In this document: positions 35,352 through 46,900 of the stretch, piece by piece
Numbering within the stretch: position 1 is the first letter of the stretch
Layout: the number at the start of each line of letters is the position of its first letter
From: Phaenicophaeus curvirostris
Lineage: Eukaryota; Chordata; Aves; Cuculiformes; Cuculidae
Assembly: GCF_032191515.1 (NCBI RefSeq)
Contig: NC_091394.1
Location: 37,600,501-37,664,500 of the forward strand
DNA: 64,000 nt
Reading direction: 5' to 3'
Notes under the pieces: generated by a model
Told to the model about the DNA's origin: nothing
The model's database searches: none
What the model saw: only the letters and a program-made list of their open reading frames with translations
Made by a program: the position numbers and the translations under genes

Positions 35352-38216
35352 CAAGAGGCATTTGTATTTGTACTGCACAAACGCACATAGTCCTGACCTT
35401 TGAGCAAGGGGATACGTTTCTAGTTCCTGGGAATTATCTTGTGCTTTAGAAACATGAGAACTGGCACAAGGAACTTGCCATCTGGAGACCTGATCCTGCA
35501 GCTGAAGGGTCACAGGGAGTCAACCATACTGCCACAGACCTGGCACTTATGTAGGTTTGCTTATGTAGGTCCAGAGATAGCACTATAGCCCAAAAGACAC
35601 AGCAATGCAGAAGGTAACTTCTCCTACAGTGGCCGTAAATAGGATATAGGAAGAGGAGACTGTTTGATACAGTAGCTGCGATGGCACTGATACCATTTTG
35701 TGGATCCAAATTCAGACACTGCGCGAGCTATCACAGCTCTGTTGAAATGTATACATTTGCAGGCAAATACATTGATGCCAAATTTATACACTATCTTTTA
35801 AAATTATAGAAGTGTTTCCTTCAGCACACAGACTTTTCTTCCCAGACTCTTTCATAAGCTTTGTATGTGCTGTAATCCCTTCTCAAGATACCCACCTTTA
35901 TGCCTGTGGTATTTAAATTTGAAAGATGACTTTAGACATCTCACATCTTCAGCAGCAGATCGAACTCTGAGCTTGGTGTGTCTTGTTTAGTTTATAAGTA
36001 ACGATAATATTACCAATCATTAGAATAGATGGCAGTCTATTTAATTAGTTTACTCTCTAACAGCTGAAGCAAATCTCTATGATAGTTCAATTTTAACTGT
36101 TAAATGCCCCATTTTAAATGAGTTGGCAAATATTTGTGGTGCAAATCTCAGTGTTAATTTGAACCGATTTTGGTAAAATCTGAGCTCCCCTAGTACACAT
36201 CACCTACACTTTCTTTTTGCCTCTCTTGGGGCAGAGTAATTTAAAGCTGATTTTCCTTAACCAGAGAAACAGAGCTAATATAATAAGCCTCTTGAGGTTT
36301 CTGTAAACCAGAAACATTAACTGGGATATCTCAAACGCTAAGACTATTTCAGCACACTGGTCTTCATTGCTGTTATCATAATTGCATTTGTGTTTTAACA
36401 GCATGCATTTTGAAAGGTTGTGGCTGCACAGTGTCAGGTTAGTGGAGGAGAAAGCACCCCTCTTTCTGCAAGACACTCCTCCGACCTGTACACAGTCCCA
36501 CGCACTGCAGCCCTGAGCTGATGTGCCTGGTGTTCCTGACTGCCAAGAGTCCTTGTGCTGGGAAGGGAGCCACACTGTAAATTACTGTCACGTGTCAGTG
36601 GGGAGTGTTTTTTCTCACCAGTGATTACAGTTGTGCCTTTAGTTGAGGAGGTTGTTTTGGGGCAGTAAATTTTGCTGTGAGCTATATCGGTCTCACTCCT
36701 ACTCTGCTCTCATTTTCTTGCTGTGTAGGAAATGGCTGTTCTGAACGGCCAAGCCCTGATGGCCTCCCAGCTTGAGATCATCTTTTGTTCCCATTTTTGC
36801 AAGAGGGGTGTCCAAAAGAGGGTTTATGAGGAGCTGGTTCTTCACATTAGAAGAACATAGATTACTACATTGCAGGTTGTCATTGGCGTTCTGCATCTCA
36901 CAGAAAGCAATAAACCAGTGGCTGCCATAGCACAGCTTGCGTTGCTGACAGCTGTCCTGCTCGGTGCTGGGCAGCTCCCCTGGCCAGGCAGAACTGCTTT
37001 ATCACCTGAAGCATTTGAAGAACATCTGTGCTCAAAAATCAGGAACCAGCGTGGGAAAAGGGGAACTCAGGGGACTGCTGATGGGGGACATTTTTCTCAG
37101 GACCAGGACTCCTCAGATGTTAAAAAAAATATTCTTGACAGATTATTTGCTTTTGCTGCTGTAGTCGTTAAACAGTACATTAAGTTGGATAATGTGAGAA
37201 CTACCAGCCTCGTGACCTGGTTGTGCATAAATCTCCCGCCTGCTCTCATCAACTTTGAATCTTGTGAGCTCCAATGCCATGCCCTGCCTGACGTGAGCAG
37301 GGGTGTAAAGACTGCCTAATATTGCATTCAGTGTCTCTTCCAGGGTGTTTTGCCCCATATGAGGATACAGTCTTTTTGGAGGCTGGCCTCCACATCCAAA
37401 ATGTTACCCTGGGCACTGATGCGAGGTAGCTGTCACATAAATAGTCATGATTTATGTGAGGGACAGGCTTTATCAATAGACTAAGCTGGACCCATGGTTA
37501 ATCCAAAATAAACAGATGGCTCAGTATATGGTTAATAAATTACTGTAGAGGACAGGAAGTCAATTGCTGTAACATGTCTATGCTTATGAGCATTTACAAT
37601 ACATAATATTAATGTCAGTAGCAAGTCTGTAGTATCTGTTGGTCGTTCATTAACTCTTTAGAAATGTTACCATAGTGTGAGTTGTGAGTTAGTAGATGAT
37701 GGTTAGAGCTATTGAAAACACTGATATTTTCCCTATCAGGGAATGGAAAATCTAGGCACTCCAGTTTTCAATTACAAAAAAAGCCCAGAGTGAAATTTGC
37801 AGTGTGGTGCAGACATTCCTCACAGACCTTGTCTGGACTCTTCTAGTGTCTCAGTTGACTAAAATGTCACCCAAATACTTACTTTGCATGCTCTACGATA
37901 AAGCAAAATCTCTTATGAAGCAGCTATCCAAAAAAAAACACAACATGTTTTGATGTTATTGGAAAGCAAGGTTTTCATTGATTCAAAACGATCTTTGCAG
38001 TTTTTTGAATTTTCAGTTTGCAGAAGATTAAAAAAAGATCTTAGTTTTCATCCTTGTTCTGCTTAGGAACAGAATTAGCTGGGAAAAAAATGGAATTCCC
38101 TTAGCAGCTAGCAACTCTAGTGTTTCTACATGCTTCTCTGAAAAAATAAACGGGATTACTTTGTTTAAAAACTGCTTTTAGTAACCTTTGTAAGAGCCTT
38201 AAAATACACAGGAAGG
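35352..38216. other. Unique noncoding sequence
   Basis: No gene is supported. A possible regulatory segment at 35990-36190 is listed separately. Open frames up to 149 codons (36870-37319, plus) show no known domain. Confidence 0.5.
35990..36190. other. AT-rich possible conserved noncoding element
   Basis: Contains CCAATCA (36013-36019), a homeodomain-type TTAATTAG (36041-36048) and an E-box CAGCTG (36061-36066), within about 55 bases of AT-rich but not low-complexity sequence. Nothing else explains this segment. Motif content only. Confidence 0.2.
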
Positions 38217-38281
38217 CATGATCCTTCTTCCTTTGAAGTCCCCAGCACAGTACCCATTGACTTCACAGGGAGAGGGTTGCC
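38217..38281 (+). repeat. Ancient amniote repeat fragment ('TTGAAGTC...CCCATTGACTTC' type)
   Basis: The sequence CATGATCCTTCTTCCTTTGA, AGTCCCCAGCACAGTACCCA and TTGACTTCACAGGGAGAGGG follows the pattern 'gatcctgctcccattgaagtcaatggcaaaactcccattgacttcaatgggagcaggg' seen repeatedly in reptile and bird DNA. The two halves are inverted relatives of each other (TTTGAAGTC against TTGACTTCA). I do not know the database name for certain. Confidence 0.45.
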
Positions 38282-40751
38282 TGTATAAATTTATTGCAGT
38301 ATGCATGTCTACCCTGACACTGCACAAAGTCACTCTGAAAGCCACTTGATGTCATTCTAATCCTGTCTTCTCATGGTGGTGTTCTAGAGAATAGGGTTTG
38401 GGGTTTTTTCCCCCTCCTCCATATTTATTATTTGCAGAATGAACCAGTTAACAAATAGAAAGGACAAAGCTGAACGACTGTGTCATTAATCTCCAAAGTA
38501 ACTTGATCTGCTGCTGAAGTGATCAACTGCTCTGTGCAGCAAGTGCTAACAATGGTTTTTTAGCTGGCGGTGCTTTAATGTGCTAACAAGAAACACTTTA
38601 GCTGGACGTACAACCGAAGTGTGCGGCTCAGTCGTGGAATGCCAGTCCTGTGGGACTGGCAGAAGCCCTTGTGGTTGTCAGAGTTTTGATATGAAAAACT
38701 CCCAGTTCTTTGCTTCTGAGCAATCAGAAGAGCAAACACCTTCTAGATGCGAAGAAGGAGCTATGGTACACAGGCACCAAGCTGGCACCAACAACCGGCA
38801 ACTCTAACAGCTTCACTCCTGTAACGCTACACCCTGAGCACAGGACTGCCAAATGCAGCTTTCATCCCACAGCTTGTCCCCACTGGATAAACCACAGAGG
38901 TGTGAATGGCTGTGTCTGTCTGAGCTGGAAGAGCTCTGCCGCAGGTGAGGACACTGCTGTTGTTGAGGTCATTGCAACAAGACCGTCATGTATTGTCTCC
39001 AGGGAATAATTACAGCTAAACCATGACACTTAGCTGCAGCCTTTTGTGCTTGCGCTGCCCACAGCACAGCTGCCATGAGTGCAGGGATAACATGCTCCCT
39101 TTTGGCTTGGTGAGCAGAGGAGAGGGATGAAAAGTTACCTCCCCTCTGCTGGGCACCCCGAGGGCAATGCTGAAAACATCCACCCTTGTGAGAGCTAGCC
39201 CTGGGGGTTTGAATAGGGCAAGATGGGGAGTCACTACCCAGTGGACATCTGAAGGTGCCAGGTTGTCTTAGGGATGCCAGCTGTAGCCTACCCAAGGTAT
39301 CACATAGGCATTTTGCTCCTCATTGGACCACTCACATGAACTCAAATATATCAGATAACAGGCTTTAGAAAGATAACACTGTTGCAGTGGAAAGCATAGG
39401 AATAATTTCATACTGACCACAAAAAATGTCGCCTCTGCCTATACTTTGGCCTGGAGCAGGAGAAAAAACGTGCAATCCTTTTTAATGCATGCTGGCAACC
39501 TTGCTGCAGGCTGGGAGAGACCTGAAAAAACAAAAGGATAAGATGCCTATGTTAGATATGTTGGTCAATCACAGAGACAGAAGACTGGTGACGGATTTGA
39601 GGTTATGCCATAATATAGCCTGTGAGGAACACAAAGGCAAAAGTGGCCTTTGGAGCTTTCCTGCTTTCCCTCATGGGCTCATATCCTGCCCACTGAAGCA
39701 TCTCAGAAATGCAAGTGTCTGCCAGGGCAGGTAGCAAACAGCCCCTCTGCCTCCACCACCCACAAAAGGCAGCTCCCACAGAAAGACTGTGCTGGTAGGG
39801 CTCACAGATTTTCCACACAGGACTGTACTGATACAGCTTGCAGCTCATTCTTTCCAAGCTGCTCATAACCTCTATGTCTTCCAGAAAGTATTAGTGGATG
39901 CTAGGAAAAACGTCTCCTGAACTTCTGGGTGCTTTTCCACACCAATTCAAATTTCTCCACCTTACTAAGATCCTCTGTCACTAAGTAAGATAGGGGATGC
40001 CAAATTTTCTCTCTAAAACTGAAAGATGCCAAACCAACAAAGTACATGCTGGTGGCAATGAGAAAAAGGCAAGTGTCACTCTGGCACTCTTTATGTTTAG
40101 CCATCCCAGAACACAGAAAACATCAAGAAAAGTCCTAGGCTTTTATTTTTCTGACAGTTAATTTGACTTGGCTAGGGCAAGGTTGTCAGTCTGTTTGACC
40201 AGCTAAGGGGTACGGTTTCAAGAAATCAGTTGTGAAAAGAAATACCCAGCTTGTAGGTCGCTGATGTATGCTAAATAGGACTTTTTCTTGCTCTAAAACA
40301 CACTGGAAGGTTGCAACACATCACATTTCACTTTCAACTGGCTCAGCGTAAGCTTTGAAAAATGACCCCCCCCGATGTACTCCTGTTAATCATTGATACA
40401 GTCTTTGATCTGTTTTCAGTTCTGTGCAGCTGATTGACTCTTCCCTACTTTTTTATCAACTTTCTTTTTGTGCCTTTCTTCTTAATATATCTGTTCTCCA
40501 TCACAGTTTGAGCAAGTGGGAGTAGCTGTAACAGTAAAAGAAAGTGTATTTTTATAGTATTTCTTATGAAACAGTAAATGTTGTGCATTGTCTTTGTGTG
40601 AAATTTCTAGTATGCCCTTGAAGGACAAGAAGAATTTGGGATAATATCTGAACCACCCAAACTCTTCTCTGAAGTTGTTTCCTGCTCCTCTGACATGGAC
40701 AACATTTTGCAGGAAAAGCCTTGTATAGTTACCCAAGATGGGATTCCTCAA
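38282..40751. other. Unique noncoding sequence
   Basis: No gene is supported. A compact GC-rich hairpin lies at 38640-38661, and a C9 run at 40366-40374. Other frames overlap on both strands without family resemblance. Confidence 0.5.
38640..38661. repeat. Perfect 9-bp hairpin with 4-base loop
   Basis: TGCCAGTCC (38640-38648), loop TGTG, GGACTGGCA (38653-38661). The arms pair perfectly. It is not followed by a T run and has no gene next to it; its role is unknown and it may be chance. Confidence 0.6.
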
Positions 40752-41111
40752 ATCATAGAATCATAGAATCGTAGAATAACCAGATTGGAAGAGACCCACC
40801 AGACCATCGAGTCCAACCATTCCTATCAAACACTAAACCATGCCCCTTAGCACCTCGTTCACCCGTGCCTTAAACACCTCCAGGGAAGGTGAGTCAACCA
40901 CCTCCCTGGGCAGCCTGTTCCAGTGCCCAATGACCCTTTCTGTGAAAATTTTTTTCCTAATGTCCAGCCTAAATCTCCCCTGGTGGAGCTTGAGGCCATG
41001 TCCTCTTGTCCTGTCCCCTGTCACTTGGGAGAAGAGGCCAGCACCCTCCTCTCCACAACATCCTTTCAGGTAGTTGTAGAGAGCAATGAGGTCTCCTCTC
41101 AGCCTCCTCTG
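40752..41111 (-). mobile_element. CR1 LINE 3' fragment, young CR1-J-like subfamily
   Basis: The plus strand begins with three tail octamers (ATCATAGAATCATAGAATCG) and then the same 3' end as the copy at 8213, with only scattered mismatches by eye. The last 63 codons of ORF2 (minus strand, 41024-40833) are intact and include VTGDRTRGHGLKLHQGRFRL and WNRLPREVVDSPSLEVF. The T7 run at 40929-40935 keeps the frame that is broken in the 8213 copy. The 5' truncation at about 41111 falls in a short inverted repeat: CAGCCTCC (41100-41107) and GGAGGCTG (41113-41120). Confidence 0.95.
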
Positions 41112-42486
41112 TGGAGGCTGTCAGAAAAGCACCATGGTTTTAGAGCTGAATCAAGTGCAAGCGAACACACTTTGGGCACAAATTCCTCTATCTCTTTTTC
41201 ATCATACAGCTTTTAGCCAAGCCTGCTTGGATTGCTCTGTGGTCTCTCAATTGATGGCACAATAAGCTAGGTCATCTGCAGTTGCCCCAGGAGCAAGTGT
41301 CTCTAAGAGGGATGCCAGAAGACATTATCATTCTGCTAGATTTGCAATAGATGGAGAGGCTTGCTGCCATGGTCAATAATCTCCAAGGGCATCAGCTCCT
41401 GTGAAACACAGTTAGTGGAAACATGCAAAAATGCACAGAGTCTTGGTGATTTTGGTGATGGTCGTAAGTGTCCTCCTTGGCTCCAATTTCTCTGATTTTT
41501 CATAAGACTCAAAAGTAGCTTTTGGTTTGTACTAAATGGGTGCTAACCAACTGGTCACCGTGCCATCACACTTGCTATCTTTCCATTACAGTGGTACTTC
41601 TGACTTACCCTCAAGTACTTTGCTGTGTCCCTTATCCATGATGATCCAGATGAATTAAACCAGAACTATACCACTCCACCCTCCCTGCTTAACTGCATGG
41701 GGGTGTGCGCACCCCTTCGGTCCTGTACTCTGCTCTCACACAGGCTTTCCACAAACATTTCTGTTTGGTTAAACGCATTTAAGTGCAGGTGATGCTAAAG
41801 TAACATAGAACACAGTTCAAAAGAGATTTGAAGCAAATAGCTAGGCAAAACACGCCCTCCTGAGCCATACTTGCTTCTGACACCATGACACAAAGAAGGG
41901 TAATGAGTAAAGTTGGCGTGCTTGGCTTCTACTGCTACAGGAATTAGCAATGTTTTGCTGTTTGCTGTTTAAGCAGGATGGAGAATGGGTTAGTGGTTCA
42001 GGTTCATCGCCATTTATGTGGAGGGCAGTCAAAACACTAAATAAACCTCAGCACAGAAAAAGAATCACAGAGACTGAGCAGTCAGTCCATGTAAATACCC
42101 TAAATCTACCTCAAATTCTCTATGGCTGCAGTTAAAGTGAAAAGGGGCTGTTAGAGGCACTCTTACATTTACTGATAAAGCAAATATTTACCAGATACAG
42201 GAACCAGTCTTCCTCCTGTCCTCTTTAGATTAAATTGCCTGATAGAGCAGAAGACAGGGTTAACTCTTAGTGCTACGTCCAGGACCAAAAGACCATGACA
42301 AAATAAAATTACTAAATTCACTCCTGAGAAAACTGCTTGATCATTTCACATGTATGGGAGGCACAAACCTCAAATTGCATGTTTGGCAACATAGGAGGGC
42401 TATATACGTATATAGCCAGTTGATGTTGTTATTTCCTTTAAATGAGGTCTCTTTTTCTCTATTTTTGATGCAGTTCTCCAGGGAGA
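41112..42486. other. Unique noncoding sequence
   Basis: No gene or repeat is supported in this stretch beyond the inverted junction at its left edge. Confidence 0.5.
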
Positions 42487-42860
42487 TTAATTTGTATGAA
42501 AGTAGAGCGCTAATTGCACAAAACAAGCTGGGGTACTGCAGAAGCATAATTAAATTTTAAAAAGTGTGGTGTTAATACAATTGTGGTGCTAATTAAATAA
42601 AATTGGTGACAAGTGTCTAAGGCAGAGCAAGTGTAAGGAGAAAACCTGACAAAATGATGCATTTAAAAATTCTTGCAGATATTATAGTTCACTGGTAACT
42701 GAGCCGAATTAAAAGTAATTGTACGTGAAGTGCTGTGCGAGCGCCTGATCTTGCTCTCAGTAAAGTGGGACTTTTGCCAATTCAGACTCTAATGTTCCAT
42801 AAATTGCTGATAGGAAAGCAATAGGCTCATTTTATTTCTGCATGTGTTTAAGCGGAGACT
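42487..42860. other. AT-rich candidate conserved enhancer-like element
   Basis: The stretch is clearly AT-rich without being simple repeat and is packed with homeodomain-type cores: ATTAAT near 42486, CTAATTG near 42510, AATTAAA near 42548, CTAATTAAAT near 42590, AATTAAAAG near 42708 and TAATTG near 42716. Two RUNX-like TGTGGT words (near 42565 and 42583) lie within 20 bases. An island of CpG words (TACGTGA, GTGCGAGCGCC) follows at 42722-42744. Such dense, ordered AT-rich sequence often marks deeply conserved developmental enhancers. This is inference from motifs alone. Confidence 0.3.
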
Positions 42861-45800
42861 AATTCAGGACCAGTCAAACAGACTCATAACAATTCCCTCA
42901 GCAGCATCTGCAGTCATACCTGGGGCAGACTGACTGGCCTCTGCTTTGGAGGGAATTGCCGGTGGTCCGTGCACTGAGTGGACCTGGAGATGGCATGGAA
43001 CTGGTTGTGCCAGTGGCACATCATGGCTTTGACCTCAGCAGTAGCCGACTTTCTAGACCAAGGGTGCATCATCAAGGGCTGTCCTCTAGCCTCTGCAGAG
43101 CAGGGGGGCCTTTAATCAACATCCTGGTTCAACTCCCTTCCTCTTTGGCATTTATTAGTGGCTCACAGGAACTTCATGACACCTACTGCAGCCCCAACTT
43201 TCTCTTTGAGTTTGGCTATTCCCAGCATTTTCCTGCATGGCACCCTCTGATCTGGTTCCCACCTTCTCCAGAAGGTCGTTCCTACTGACCAGCTGCCCTA
43301 GGGACATTATGTCAGCCACACCTGCTGCCCTGGCACTGTGGTTTCCATCATCAGCACCCACGGGGAGCCCTGTCAAGAGCTCTGTCGATCTCTTGCTGTC
43401 CCAGGACACCGGAAAGCTGCTTCTCGTGAACCCTGAGTTTCCTCACAATTTGTGTTGATGGAGGAAATCTCCCACCCACACCTTCCACCCACAAACCAAT
43501 AACCCCAAGCCATTTCTAGCCTGTGGGGTCCTGAAATAAATAAAAAAGCCCTTTCATATGTGAAACAAGGCAGCCCTGTCTTCCTGAGTCAGCAGCCTAA
43601 AACAATAGCTAGGAGGACTCACCTCACAGCAATTTTTACCCTCTCAGGGTCATGTTATAATACAGTAGACCCCCAGCTGTGGTTTTAAAAATTCATTGGC
43701 TTCTTTTGTGAAGGTGGCTCAAACAACTTCATCAAGCCTGCAGGAAATTAGTTGTGAGCCTTCATACAATGGGAATTTTGCCTTTGCCTTTGCTGAGAGC
43801 AAGATCAGGACCTTAATGCCTACAGAAGAACTGACAGCTCTGTTGCTTGCTGGAGCAGGGGATAAGCAATTGCTCTGTGCAGGTGGCTCAGCTAAGAAAA
43901 AAAAAAGAAAGGGAAAAAGTTCTCTCTTGGGTCAGCTCGTATTTTATGGCTGGTTTTGCTGTTCAATGTTACTGGCCGAAATAAATAGCTGAACACACAA
44001 ATCACTGTCCTTGGTTTTATTCTTTTTACATTTTAGGAATGATATGTCTCAGGGAGAGCTCTCCATCTGAAAAGTGATGCCTCTGCCCTTTGTTGAGGGG
44101 GTTTACCCTGAGCAGGGTCTGTGGGGCTTCACCATCCAGTGCAGCTCCTTACCTCACTGGTGACTGATCCTGCCCTGCTATCTGTTCTCCACATGAGTGC
44201 TGCTGGGCTGCAGGGGTGTGTGTATCATTCATTATAAACATCTTTTTAATCCAAATTCCAGTTTCAGAAGATAGCTGCTAGAATATAATTGCTGCTGTGT
44301 TTCAGCCTGATGCTTTTATTTGCTTTCCTGCATCTGAGCTGATCATCCTTCCCGCCTTCTTTAGCGTGACTCTTGCTTTGTCTCTGTGGTCTCTGCAGAA
44401 TAGCCAGCAAGTTTCCTCATCTTCTTCTTGAAAGCAGAGCTCAATGCTGTGTGTTAATTACCTCTGGGCTCTGCTCAGCTCAGTCCTTCTTCGTATGGAA
44501 AGGCAAGATATGACTGAAGGAAAAAGAAAACATAAGAACCCAGAAAAACAGGAATTGGCACAAAGTTGTCATTTTCCTAAGAGTGCTTGTCTCAATTGTA
44601 ATGTCAACCACAAGAGCGTGTGTTCCTCCCTCATAGGAACAGTGTTGGCCTTGCCTGGCTTAGATCACAGTATGACTAAAGCCTTTTCTTAGCTGTTTTC
44701 TTGCCTTAGGATGCATTGTGGCCATTAATTGTCCTAGAGGTAGAACATAGCACTAAGATTGGTCCTGAGAGTTAATAATTAGCCTCAACTGGGTGTCAGG
44801 GACAGATGGTCTCTAAATGTGGCTTTGAAGCTTGTCCTTGTAGCACAGGAACACATTCAGAGCATATACCTAGACTCAGCTTGTTTCCATGCACACATCA
44901 CTTGTAGGCAAAAGCAGCCCTAAAAGACCCTTTGTAGCTGGAGTGTTCTAAGTCAGAAGCAATATTCGCAGACATCCTTTTCTACCGTTGCCATGCAGAA
45001 CAACCATGAACACATGGGCTGTAGGTTGTGCCTGAGGCTACAAGTACAAATTTTCCAGAAGAAGCAGCTTTTCCCCATGGCCTTGACCTGGACGTGACAA
45101 CTGGCATGACTGTTGCCCATGCCACGTGATGGGACTGCGGCTTCCCAGTCCCTACCCAAGTTTTGGGCTTGTGGAGGGGCGATTTCAGTAGTGTTGCCTT
45201 CCAGGAAATGTTTTGCATCCCAGTACAAGAAGGGAGTGGGGCAGGGAGTGTCATGGGGTGATGGATGCTGGTGAGGGAGGTAGGTGACCAGGAGTAGGGG
45301 CTGAGGTAGCTGGAGAAGCCATGTCAGCAGATGAGACATCCCAGGTGAGGGTGTGTTGGTCCTGCATAATTTTCACTGCTTTTCTAAGGCATTCTCCAAG
45401 CTCAGACCGTCTCCAGGGTGCTATGGACTACTTTTGTTGAGTAAAAAAGTCCTGGAACTCCTGGTCAGATCCTTGATCACCAAATTTCTGAGCATTAAAG
45501 GTAAGAGCGAGCACTAGTGAAGTGTGTATACAGCAGGAACTTTGTGAATTCATACTAACAGCAGAGGATGCTTTATAGCCTTTCTGACACTGTGAGTTAC
45601 TGGATAAACAGGAAAAAATAAGAGATGACATACAATAAAATGGAATTCTATTCCTCTTATTTTTACAGCTGCAGCTTAGTTTACTCATTTATGAATGAAG
45701 CAGCAAATTGATATAGTATATTTGAATGCTACATTCCTAAAGAAACCAACATTCAGGTACAGTATGTAAACATAGATAGTGAATACATGCATGGTATAAT

Positions 45801-46849
45801 GTGGATAGACTGGATAACATATACATGATTGCAATATATTTATATGGGGAAAAATAATGAATGTGTAGCTAAGTGGGACAAGATTGCGGGATGGCTGTTG
45901 TTCTAAAACTTTGGGGGAAAAGAAAGAGCTTCTGGTACAGCAAAATTTCTGGTATAGTTGTGATATTTCTTGCCAGGCTCTGACCGCTAAACTCAAACAG
46001 TAACAAGCATCAAGTACCTATTAGGTCCATGCTCACTTATGGCTATGAAGTGTGCAAATGTTATTAATCTATAGATTAATTCTCTGAAGGAAAATTCTAG
46101 TTATATCATTGCTACAAACTTTCCCAGGCCTCAGAGGTGATTCACTATTTTGGGATTAATGTGACAATTCCCTTTTAGCAGATGGGGGGAGAAAGGGAGA
46201 CAAAACCCTCAAAAATTACTCCCATAACTAAATCCCCTATTCTTTATTTTCAGTTTGTTTTCCAAAGGTGAAGGCTTGTCCCAGAGGTGAAATATCTGAT
46301 AGAATCTGGGTGGCAGACATCACAGATGACAAGTTGCTGTGAGTCTGAAGCTTACTTCACTAGCATATCTAGTGACAAAACATATTAACTCCCACTGTTA
46401 TCAACTCCTTTGAGGAGTAACCTTCCAGTATTGCTTGGAAAGGGGCTGCAGAAGAATTGGCTTGCTTAACTTTACAAAATACTAGCTGTCCTTCTCTGTA
46501 GCAACTGCTACTCAAAGGCCTCAATTTAAATATTTTAATGTATCAGCTCTTACTGCATGTATTCTTAAATATATGTTTTTAAAAACAGTGAAATAAATCA
46601 AGCTGCTGGCAGTTGGGCAGATGTTACCTAATTGTTTTCTGTGATTTCTTTAGCATTTGAACAAATATTTCCCCGAGATCAATCACTGATGCACTGCTTT
46701 CATCACACTGGTGACTAAACTCACTGGATGCAGAGCCAGTCAGCTGCAGCTTTTCCATCAATATACCCTAGGCCTGAATGGGATGGGTCATTTAGACTGA
46801 CAAAAGGAGAATATTTAAAGTGTCCTTTCCAATTAAATCCTCAGTGTCT
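42861..46849. other. Unique noncoding sequence
   Basis: No gene is supported. Part of 42950-43440 is GC-richer with long open frames on both strands, but I see no retroviral or cellular domain. No other repeat is recognised. Confidence 0.5.
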
Positions 46850-46900
46850 CTGCTAAGATGGCCGGAGTTGTCAGTGGTATTTTTGATGACGTGAAAGGTT
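46850..46900 (+). promoter_or_regulatory. YY1/ETS-like and CRE-like motif cluster
   Basis: AAGATGGCCGGA (46855-46866) combines a YY1-type AAGATGGC with an ETS-type CCGGA, and TGACGTGA (46887-46894) is a near-CRE. Their spacing of about 20 bases is typical of regulatory elements. The flanks (46600-46970) look ordered and repeat-free. No transcription start can be shown. Confidence 0.25.

Noticed and set aside
38843..38944. Segment between AG and a GTGAGG donor-like site
   Set aside because: The acceptor lacks a convincing pyrimidine tract and the peptide shows no protein-like pattern.
42950..43440. GC-richer stretch considered as an endogenous retrovirus or CR1 ORF1 remnant
   Set aside because: No retroviral motif, LTR boundaries, primer-binding site or ORF1 landmark could be identified.
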